Source of the DNA: Pardosa pseudoannulata
Lineage: Eukaryota; Arthropoda; Arachnida; Araneae; Lycosidae
DNA length: 64,000 nucleotides
Reading direction: 5' to 3'
Assembly: GCA_032207245.1 (NCBI GenBank)
Contig: CM063506.1
Span: 21,574,944 to 21,638,943, forward strand
Part shown: positions 55,593 through 64,000 of the stretch, in pieces
How positions within the stretch are numbered: position 1 is the first letter of the stretch
How the letters are laid out: every line of letters begins with the position of its first letter
Made by a program: the position numbers and the translations under genes
The notes under the pieces: model-generated
Seen by the model: only the letters and a program-made list of their open reading frames with translations
Databases searched by the model: none
What the model was told of the DNA's origin: nothing

Positions 55593-57879
55593 ACACCAGT
55601 AACAACAATTCTACAACCATTTTTTTTTATTAACATCAATTTATATTTGCAGAATATAAATAATAATCTTCACCACAGAAAGTTAAGCTGAAAAGAGATG
55701 ACTTATTACAAATATGGCTATTCGCCATGATTTTGACCGGTATGCGTACAGAATACCGGTCATAATACTTCCTATTTTAAGCTTGAAAATCAATGAATGC
55801 CGATCGGAATGACAAAATTATAGATAAGATCATATTTGGAAACTTGGGAGATTATTCATAAGATTAATATCTATTTTTATTAAAAAGGAAGAATTGTTTC
55901 AAGAAAACAAAACCTCTACAAACCCTTTTTTGACTGTCCTCAAATGAGGACACTGGGAGTTAATGGGTTAAGCACAGAAATTGATATCAACTACTGCAAA
56001 TTATTATAACCACATTATGAAATGATAAACAAAGGTAAAAAATTATAAATTTCACCAGGAGATGAATACAAGATATGTATACAAGATGCATTAACTAAAG
56101 CAGTAGTAATATACAGCTGGCATAAGAAAAAATAAAGTCATCAAGTAAGCAGCAATATATAACAATTAGTGCATTAGTAAATTAATACAATTAGTAAATT
56201 TTCGTGCCTAGGGCACGTGTCTCAAGTGCCCATGCGATAATCAGGCCCTGCATATACTTGTCACTCTGTCGATCAAGGTTACACACTCGTGGATTTTACT
56301 TCATGAATTAAGAAAGTAAAAAAAATTAATGAATATAAAACCGAATTTTTGTGGAGTATTGAAATTCTAGAAGAGGATATGTAAAGGGAAAAGTGCTGGT
56401 TCATTTGTAGCACTAAAGTTAAATTTTTCCTTCAAGAGGGTTAATTATATTGGAACTTACTAATCAAACCGAACGACTGAAACCATTCATTCCAGCAGAT
56501 TTATTCGAATACACGGACAACGATGCAGAAAGGCAACGACCTACATGTTCGATATGTAAAGCAAAAGGATAAAAATTCAAACTAAATACCTCTATTCAGC
56601 ATCTAATTTAAAATTCCAATTGAAGATAGAGTTACCGCAGGAATTGTCTATAATTTATATTGCATATGTTTAAAACTGTGTATAATTATCCCATTGTTAT
56701 TTTCACGATTCGTTTTTCTCATAATTCACAACTTTATTAAAGCTAGAAACATGATGTAATTTTGTTTGAGCAAATCAATATTTACATATCTTATGTATAA
56801 AACACTTAGTACAGATGAACATAACATAATTATGCAGACATACATAATTATGCAGAAACGATGTGTCCTACATACATACAGGTCTGTAGCTAGTAGGTGT
56901 GAAGTGCGTGCATGCACACAGGTGGCCGAATTTCTAGGGCAGCCGATAGAATATCTATTAGATAATGCGCATTAAAAGATGGCTGCCAAATTTTATCTAG
57001 CACGCAGGAGACTAACAACTCAGACCCACCATTGCATACATGAAATTCGATATAGTGATACTTCGTAGCATTAGGTGAAACTTATCACCTTCTTTTCGAA
57101 ATTCGAAAAAGCTTTTTTATTAAATATTTAAATCACAAATATTGCAAAGCAGTAAGAATCAGATGAGTCATTGTAACATCTTGATCTACGTGTCATCTTG
57201 AAGCTCGTAAACTTTCATTTCAAATAAGCCTTTTTGAAAATCCGTAGTACGTATCACTTATTTTTTTTTTTATTTTTTAAATTGTTGCTCTCTCCGACTG
57301 AAACAATTTCCCTTCAGTGAACAACCATACTTTATCTTCTCTAACAAAAGATTTAATAATGGAAAAATTAGCACATACAAATATGCGTCTTTTCGCTCAC
57401 AGTATTTGATTCCTCACGTTGGGCCGTCATTCCTGACAGGTGTAAAACGTTCGAAACGCCATGCTGGAAAATCCTCTCAATTTTTATCATCTTCGGGAGG
57501 AGCATTTTTGCAACTGATTCTACACCTCTCTCCCCCATATCGACCTTCCAGAGAGAGAATATAAAAACACACAGATATATCCCACACGTTCTGTCGATAC
57601 ACTAAGAAGATATTTACAGAATCGAAACTAGGAAACTGAAATTCTAGCTTAGTATAATGTTCACTTGGCCATATCAAGCCCAAAACACAGCATTTGGAGA
57701 GACTGCTCAGAACACATCGCTTGATCTTTGGAAGAATGTTTCATATTTTGACAAGGTTTCAGGTGTTTTGGGTGAACAACGGCAACGTGGAACTTATAAA
57801 TTGAAGTTTAAATAGAGCAAAACACTTTCAGTTAACTCTCCCATCATAAACAGTAGTCACACTTTGGTCCGAAAATAAT
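55593..57879. other. Long gene-free AT-rich stretch
   Basis: No coding frame with splice context. Frames at 56726-56975 and 57477-57683 are unsupported. GAATTTCTAGGGCAGCCGATAGAATATC near 56928 is opposite in sense to text at 19062 (TCTATTAGCCGCTCTAGAAA), a possible small dispersed repeat. Confidence 0.45.
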
Positions 57880-57912
57880 TTAAATGGTGACATTTTCAAT
57901 GTCACCATTTAA
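57880..57912. repeat. Hairpin (15-bp perfect arms, 3-base loop)
   Basis: TTAAATGGTGACATT, TTC, then AATGTCACCATTTAA. Perfect arms with a tight loop. No poly(T) or gene next to it gives it a terminator role. Confidence 0.8.
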
Positions 57913-58189
57913 GATTAGATACGATCCTAGGAAATCTCATATCTGCTGTATGTCTTATGTTAAACGTTTAACGGCACGTGCTAAGGGTTCTTGACAACGA
58001 ACTTTCTCATATCCTGTCATAACGTTTCATTTAGTTTATTTTAATTCTATGAAGATTGCCTTATACAAAAGTACCCTGTTAGTATCTTCCCTGCCAAGCT
58101 CCCAATTATTACGTTGGTGAAACAAAAAGTTACTTTTTTTTAAGCTTAAGCTGCTCAGAACTTTCAATCACACGTGTCCAAGATGACAT

Positions 58190-58520
58190 CATGCATACCA
58201 AGAGCGTCACTTGGCGTTCTCCTTGTCGAGCACTGCGCTGCAATAGTCTTATAAATTCGCCCTTTATATGATATGACATATCCCCACTCCACACATTGGC
58301 GTGTTTTTAGTGCTGTGCTTGGAGATTTTCCCCCTTCCAGCCAGTCGAAAGGAATTTGGATGAGTTTTCCACAATTTCCGTTGTCATCCCAGCAGCCACA
58401 ATCTACACACTGACTTCATGCCCAGCATCCAGGACAGATGCAGAAGAGAGACCTACTACCCACGGAAAGAAGAGGAATCTGGAGCTGCGTCCTCCGTAAT
58501 TTCCGTTCGCATTCACTGTA
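58190..58520 (+). other. GC-richer, leader-like block
   Basis: Moderate GC with CCAG-containing phrases (TTCCAGCCAGTCG, ATCCCAGCAGCCAC, GCCCAGCATCCAGG) and a final CATTCACT|GTAAGG that could be a splice donor before a T-rich stretch. No long frame. Similar in style to 13600-14108 but not an obvious copy. Confidence 0.25.
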
Positions 58521-59532
58521 AGGGGCCTTTTTTTGTTTTGTTTTCTCCTTTTTTTACATTTTTATCATGTTAAATGTTCAGTCAATTATCTGCTATTAAT
58601 TATTCTTTTAATTTCATCTTAATATCTCAATAAATTCCATTAATTCAATAACTTATCCTTTCTTTTTTTACGTCTATTGTGTTGGGGTTTTTTTTGTTTG
58701 TTTTCTTTTTTTTTTTACTATAAGACTTAAACTTAAGTTGGTGTAGAATTATTGTTGTAGAATTATTGATGTTGTTGAATACTACATTTCTCCTTTACGC
58801 CGCCATAACCTTTTATCGGTTCTTTGGTGGAACTTTATGGCGGCAGATACAATTCAGGGTATTCATATGGTATGCTCTACGTAGATTTTAGAACAAAGGT
58901 GAATGCAAATTGACGAATAGAAAAGAGTTCTATTAATTGATTAGCTGAAAGGAATTTTATTTATTTTCTATTCCTTGCTGACTTTGTCAGAAAAATACCT
59001 GTTCTCGACATGACACAAAGATAAGAAAAAGCAAAATGGCTAAAAAAAATACTTCTTTTTTTTTAATGATGCGGGTGATCTCTCCCCCAATTTCGGCCAA
59101 AATGATGCCCACTCAACACCGCGCATGGGAGGCCAGTGAAAAAATCCCGCCAGCGGGTACCCAAGACGATCGCCAAAACGTTGCGTGAGTAGGAAGAACA
59201 GCCTAGGAATCTTATGACGCCAAGCAACGCTCAAGCTGGATAAATGGTGAAAGATGGGGAGAGCAAAACGGCAACCCACGGATGGTCAGCACAAAAAGAT
59301 TCAAGGTGACTTGGACATGGACAAGCCCCATTCAATAAAATAAGGGGTCAGGAAGACAGCAATTCCTGGCATTCTCTTTTAAATAGAATGTGGCTATACC
59401 ACAGTTGGCGAAAAGCCAAATTTAATTTAAATATTAAGAAAGAGGTTATGGTCATAACGTATACTTCACTATACATCACCACCTCATCAAATGATATATA
59501 TTTTTTTGTCATTTCAATGGTTTCTTTTCCAG
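58521..59532. other. Spacer, with a moderately GC-rich patch at 59080-59300
   Basis: An imperfect inverted repeat (GCCGCCATAACCTTT ... AACTTTATGGCGGC) lies at 58799-58846. The patch at 59080-59300 may be a decayed element, but no boundary or motif was found. Confidence 0.4.
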
Positions 59533-59676
59533 GTACTAACCCGTTATGTTTTGCACGACGCGTATTCCCCCATACATCTTACATCCGTGGTTACGAAACC
59601 ATTAATCGAACTGCTTTTTAACTCTTTAAAGGTCACCTACATAAACTCTTTGGAATTTCATGAAATTAGTTTATAA
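59533..59676 (+). CDS. Candidate exon, plus strand (uncertain)
   Basis: A good acceptor (TTTCTTTTCCAG) opens a block of less AT-rich sequence with two open frames. One reads VLTRYVLHDAYSPIHLTSVV and could end at AAG|GTCACC or run to TAA at 59676. The other reads TNPLCFARRVFPHTSYIRGY and stops at 59621. Two possible frames and a weak donor make this speculative. Tandem AATAAA-type signals follow near 59870. Confidence 0.2.
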   Translation, partial: VLTRYVLHDAYSPIHLTSVVTKPLIELLFNSLKVTYINSLEFHEISL

Positions 59677-59980
59677 ATATTACCTATGAACCTTATAAAG
59701 GCAAAATGTATTAACATTTTTCTTTACAATCCTTAAAGCGGTTTTCATTAGAGGATACTGTATGAGGGATTCAGGGGGAGAGGTTAACTGACAAACTTTG
59801 TACAGAGTGAATATAATACTTTTTAAAATTTTAATTACATTGGAATAACAATAATAAGTGTTCTTAAAAAGTATAATAAATAAATAGTTTAACAATTTAT
59901 AAGTATTTTTTGAATAGATAATTTTGTTTGGGGTTATAAGGGAAAAGATCGAATTACTAACTCTCCAGTTACAACAAGTT

Positions 59981-59983
59981 TAA

Positions 59984-60068
<85 letters not shown>

Positions 60069-60069
60069 C

Positions 60070-60104
<35 letters not shown>
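59981..60104. repeat. (AT)n microsatellite
   Basis: About 125 bp of TA repeat with ACATATACATATACATATA interruptions near 60056-60084. Confidence 0.95.
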
Positions 60105-60105
<1 letters not shown>

Positions 60106-60776
60106 TTCAAAAGAAAAAATAAATTAAATGTAGGGCTATCATTTATTATAAGTTTTAAAAGTCAAAAACATAAAAAATCATTCATATTTCTCAAAACAAA
60201 ATAGAGAAAAATATGTTTAACAGGAGGTTTGGCTGCGAAACCACTGTCCGCTAAAGGGTTAATAGGTAATAAGGAATTAGTAGCAAAACTAAGCACAAAA
60301 TAAAATACCCAAATTTTCCATCTGCAATGAGGTCTTACCTTACAGTAAAGAATTACCAACACCGCATCCTAAAAGCTATATGGCTATAGAAAGTGAGTTA
60401 GAACAAGAAGCTTCTATCAAAGATCAGAATTAGGAGCACTTTTGAAACAAACATACCTTCTTGTCATCTGTGAACAGCGTAATCAAATTACCTTGTTCGG
60501 GATTTAAATTCGTCCAAGAAACTAGCTGAACTTTTGGGTTCTAGGATGAAAAGTAGTATTCGCGATCTGAAAGACTCTAAAGTATGATTCGTTCATAAAC
60601 ATAAAGAATAATAATAAAATTTTTATTTTGAAGAAAATGATTCAGTAAATTCTAATAATATTATGTTATGATGGATATACTAGGTGTAAAATAATGTTAC
60701 GTTGGCCTACTGTTTGAGAAAGAAGAAATGAAAACTCATTAAAACACTCATGGACAAATATGTCTTGATTAAATAA

Positions 60777-61675
60777 TCTATATATATAAAAATGAATTTG
60801 TGTCTGTCTGTACTCGATAGACTCAAAAGCCATACATCCAACTACCTTGAAAATTTGAGAAATTATTAGGTATATGACCAGTAAGGTTTTTGAAAATTTT
60901 TAACGTTCGAAATCCATTCTTTCCTCCTTTTTCGAGCTTTTCATGTAATTATTCCAATCATTATATTCCCCGATTAAACGCAAACGATTAACTTTTTAAT
61001 TTATCGCATCATAACTAAGTGAAAGAAGCAATATTTCTAGCATTGTGGCGTTATTCCGTTAATCCCATGTAATTGTTTTAAGCGCAGTTTTCCTCGGTTA
61101 AAAGCAAGAGATTAAAATTGTCAATTTATCAGATAATAAATGGGTGAAAATATATTTTTATCATTATGACGTCATTCCTTTAAATATCTCATTTATTCAT
61201 TTCTTATTTCATATTATTTAAACATCGTCTGCATAGTATTAATTCAATTTGATCTGGAAATTTAGTTATAAAGTGATACTTTCATTTCATTTCTATGTGA
61301 CGCAGATTATAGCATTTTTATATAACTAATTTTAAATTTAATTCTTGGTTAATTTCTAAGTTACAATGAAATGTTTATCGACAATATTCTAACAACAAAA
61401 AGTACAAATTTCAGCGACTCTCAGAAGGCAAATAAAAACCTATCATTTTATATAGTTATCACGCTTCCACATCTTATTGATGTACAACTCAGGTTTAATG
61501 GAAACTGAAGTATAAAAACTGAATATTGTTATAATACGCTTATGTTAGAAATATATAAATATGCCAATGACTCGAACTGAACTGTGACGAAATTAGAAAG
61601 TTATTCATGAAAAAAATCTTTGTTTAAAAGTAATATATTAAGTTCACCGTAGCGAAGCACGGACACACTTGCTAG
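60777..61675 (+). mobile_element. Helitron-type element, family B, full length
   Basis: Starts A|TCTATATATATAAAAATGAA with TTTGTGTCTGTCTGTACTCG. Ends AGTTCACCGTAGCGAAGCAC, then GGACACACTTG and CTAG|T. A TCTATAT...AAATGAA start and an AGCGAAGCACGG...CTAG end are well-known features of arthropod Helitrons. About 0.9 kb, with no coding. It matches the minus-strand copy at 43895. Confidence 0.78.
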
Positions 61676-61689
61676 TTTTATATAATTAA

Positions 61690-62067
61690 ATGCCTAAGGA
61701 ATACAACTTATCACTTGTAGATATGGAAGACTCCTCTGGATTAGGCGTCGGTCTCGCAAATACGGCAACGCTTTTCCCTTTTCTCGTGTCGCTCCAAAAA
61801 AAATGTCTATACCGCAAGCAGGGGATACCAACAGCGTTCACCCTCCTCTCTCCTCTGGTAACAATCTTGTCCTCCAAAAAAAATCAGACTGCCCCTCGGA
61901 GAAAACAACAAGAGTCTACTCAAGAAAACAGAGGGGTCAGAATCCCGAAAAATCAACGGGCCCTTCTATTGGTTGGGAGAAGTCTGAAGTTTTTTCTAGT
62001 TCAAACCGGTCCTGTTCTGTATGTCTTTGACGATAGCTCACGGGAAGAGGTAAAAAAAAAAAGCTGA
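61690..62067 (+). pseudogene. Coding-like block with frame conflict (unidentified)
   Basis: GC-richer block directly after the Helitron end. One frame runs from ATG at 61690 (MPKEYNLSLVDMEDSSGLGV) to 62065. Another, from 61803, reads a Ser/Pro-rich text (AGDTNSVHPPLSSGNNLVLQ, then TTRVYSRKQRGQNPEKSTGP, ending CSVCL). The two frames meet at A-runs (61797-61804, 61875-61882), where a one-base slip would switch between them. It could be a decayed gene, a non-coding exon, or a piece of a retroelement. No family recognised. Confidence 0.25.
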
Positions 62068-63147
62068 ACCGAATGTAACTTATTGTTACACTAAACCATG
62101 AAATAATGCAACAAAGGGGAGACTGGGTTTAGAATCAACCGAAATTAGTTCTAAAGCTGTACTCTTGCACAATATGAAAAACATTCCTTCAACTCCAGCA
62201 GTTTAAACAATTAATATGGAGGAAGCTGTTGCTAAGGAAAATTAAGTAGGGCAAACATTGTTGAACAATATGTTGTGATTTAAAAGTCGTTGCATTATTA
62301 ATGGGTTTGCAGTTTAGCTATATAAAATTTGGGGATGTATGAACGGGATGGCAGGGACATCATTATATCAAAAAGTAATAGCCAAAGAGTGAATCACTTA
62401 TACCTGGATAGAAAAATGTTAAACAAAATATTTTATAACCTTTATTCGTCGATTTTGGCAACATAATCCTACTTGTATTAAGTTGGGAATTTTCGAAAAA
62501 CTTGTGATGGTAATGAATAAAATTGGTGCTATATTTCTTTATTTGAAGGTAAACTTCGCCCATGTAAATAATTCTAAAATCAAGAAATAAATATTTAAGA
62601 GCCCCTGATTAAGACTCTCATTAAATATGCAAGTTTTAAAGATATGTTTAGCCAAATTGAAAAATCATTGCAGAATTCATTGAAAATATCATTTAAATTT
62701 TCTTACAAAATTATAAAGCACCAAACTATTTTGAGATCGTAAATCATCTGCTAGAGTCATACAAAAATTGCGAGTTATAATATGTCATCAAAGACACATT
62801 TCTTAGACTTCATCCAGATTTCTTCTTTGACAATCTTGGTGCCATCAAAGACGAAATATAATGAATGTTTTCTTCAAGACATCCCAGCTGTGAACGAGAA
62901 TACCAAGGGCAATGGAACACAATAATGCTTATTTATTACTCTTGGTTACTGAAGAGAGATATTCCAAACGATAAACATCAAAGAAAATCAACAACACTTT
63001 AAAAAAACATTCAGCTAATTTGATTAATATGATGCATATGGTTGTAATGAAGATTTTTCATGTTCCTTCATTACATATTTCCCTTGTGGGGTATATATAT
63101 TTTAACCTACATTTTGCTCCTTTTTTTTCGCATATTGCCCCTTGCAG
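62068..63147. other. AT-rich spacer
   Basis: No supported feature. Confidence 0.5.
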
Positions 63148-63326
63148 GTGCAGCTCTAGCTGTTTTCTCACGATTGCAGCCTGTCTTTTCAAACAGAGCC
63201 GCCCCCGATCTGGGATTAAGTTTCGGACCGAGCGTCCAATTCTGGCCACCTGCATCCGCAGCCTTTAAACCTTTCGACCATAATTTGCGCCCATCGGCTC
63301 ATATTCTGACAGTTCTGCAGCCATAA
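63148..63326 (+). CDS. Candidate terminal exon of an unidentified gene
   Basis: The acceptor TTTTTTCGCATATTGCCCCTTGCAG precedes about 59 codons in a frame ending TAA. Text: AALAVFSRLQPVFSNRAAPD, then GLSFGPSVQFWPPASAAFKP, then HNLRPSAHILTVLQP. The GC content is high for the window, and AATAAA follows at about 63389. The incoming phase needs one base from an upstream exon, which I could not identify (59533-59631 leaves in phase 0). No domain recognised. Confidence 0.35.
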
Positions 63327-63388
63327 GTTTCGGTTTGAGATAACAACTTGAGAAATAAGTTTTTGAACTAAATATGTTAACAACTTAA

Positions 63389-63394
63389 TAAAGT
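63389..63394 (+). terminator. Possible poly(A) signal
   Basis: AATAAA in CAACTTAATAAAGTATGC, about 63 bp after the stop of the candidate exon at 63148-63326. Confidence 0.35.
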
Positions 63395-63734
63395 ATGCTT
63401 TGTATTTAATTCATTTTTCAATAACTCTTGCCCACACATTTGTATTGGACCCAGAAAATTATTTGATTACAGCCGACTATGAATCGAGATTGAGAATTTA
63501 AAAACATGTGTAAGCAAATAGGACTCGGGAATGATTCATTGGTGCATACAGTGTTTCTTCGCCACTTTCCGTCATGTTTGCAGCTTCAGTGCTTGGCGGG
63601 TTTTCCCCAAATATTCATTAAAAAATAAAAGTGAAAAATACAGCCATGTCAGTAGCCACATTGCAGAAAGGACGTTGTCTTATGTTGATGCGCGAGAGAG
63701 AAGGATCCCTGCATGTCAAACAAAGAAATGAGTT

Positions 63735-64000
63735 GACTCAGAGTACATACCACGAGCTCCTGAGATAACGAAGTCTGCAAGTGAGGAAGAAAATGAAGAG
63801 GAAGACGAAGGACAAACTGAAAAGCCTGGCCTTACCCTGGAGAATCTGCAAGAATTTGCACAACACATTGACGACAATATGGTTCGATCTGTCGAGTTCA
63901 GCAATCGCGTTGACGGAGTTATGCCCTTGTAAAGGACAAACAAAGACAACAACTACCCATCACCATGTTTCTCTCCAAGCCCCGTGGATATACCGTCAGC
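63735..64000 (+). pseudogene. Tigger-like transposase C-terminal remnant, running off the window
   Basis: An open frame reads PRAPEITKSASEEENEEEDE, then PGLTLENLQEFAQHIDDNMV, then RSVEFSNRVDGVMP and stops at 63930-63932. In another frame the text continues YKDKQRQQLPITMFLSKPRG. An acidic linker, a helical segment and a Q-L-P-I-T-M-F-L-type end match Tigger/CENP-B-like transposases, here with a frameshift. The upstream catalytic part is not visible (63340-63720 has no match). The end of the element is outside the window. Confidence 0.45.

Noticed and set aside
57880..57912. Hairpin as a transcription terminator
   Set aside because: No T run follows, and intrinsic terminators of this kind are not expected in an animal genome.

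Overview
The window looks like a piece of an animal nuclear genome, very probably an arthropod and most likely a spider or another chelicerate. The DNA is strongly AT-rich, has no dense long ORFs, and carries long dinucleotide arrays. The short coding pieces are bounded by splice signals (polypyrimidine-AG, GTAAG) and followed by AATAAA signals. Most of the rest is transposable elements. The species assignment is inference.

Repeat landscape. A tRNA-derived SINE (A box, B box, about 175-185 bp, C/A-rich tail, 9-15 bp target duplications) occurs at least twelve times, from fresh copies (4590, 4840, 15733, 42677) to very old ones (28735, 36340). A second tRNA-derived SINE lies at 8044. Nine TTAA-flanked, piggyBac-type deletion elements from six families are scattered across the window, and three of them (two families) still carry the 3' end of a transposase gene. 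Helitron-type elements (A|TC...CTAG|T) form two related families with six copies. Three internally deleted mariner/Tc1-type elements, a pogo/Tigger-type element and a second Tigger-like tail at the right edge, several hAT-type elements with 8-bp duplications, two palindromic MITE families, a possible LTR fragment and four (AT)n arrays make up the rest.

Nesting is frequent and readable. At 20611-23568 a hAT element with an exact 8-bp duplication contains another hAT (exact 8-bp duplication inside the outer terminus) and a Helitron. At 49384-51359 a mariner is split by a hAT. At 3410-4110 a SINE is split by a piggyBac MITE. At 52000-52350 a SINE sits in an older SINE, and at 53476-53911 a palindromic MITE sits in a piggyBac-like MITE.

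Host genes. Two multi-exon genes of unknown function can be partly traced. One is on the minus strand: terminal exon 27701-28084 joined in phase to 29851-29979, possibly with an exon at 35847-35911. One is on the plus strand: exon 45043-45165 joined in phase to terminal exon 47957-48346, possibly with an exon near 40304. Both have a poly(A) signal shortly after the stop, and their introns are filled with the elements above. The plus-strand protein has two hydrophobic segments and an acidic C-terminal tail; the minus-strand protein ends in a charged, glutamate/lysine-rich tail. Weaker coding-like pieces lie at 59533, 61690 and 63148. I could not assign any of these proteins to a family.

I found no operon, CRISPR array, rRNA gene or convincing functional tRNA gene. 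I also found no evidence for a new dedicated biological system. The most informative content is the transposon archaeology and the two unassigned genes.
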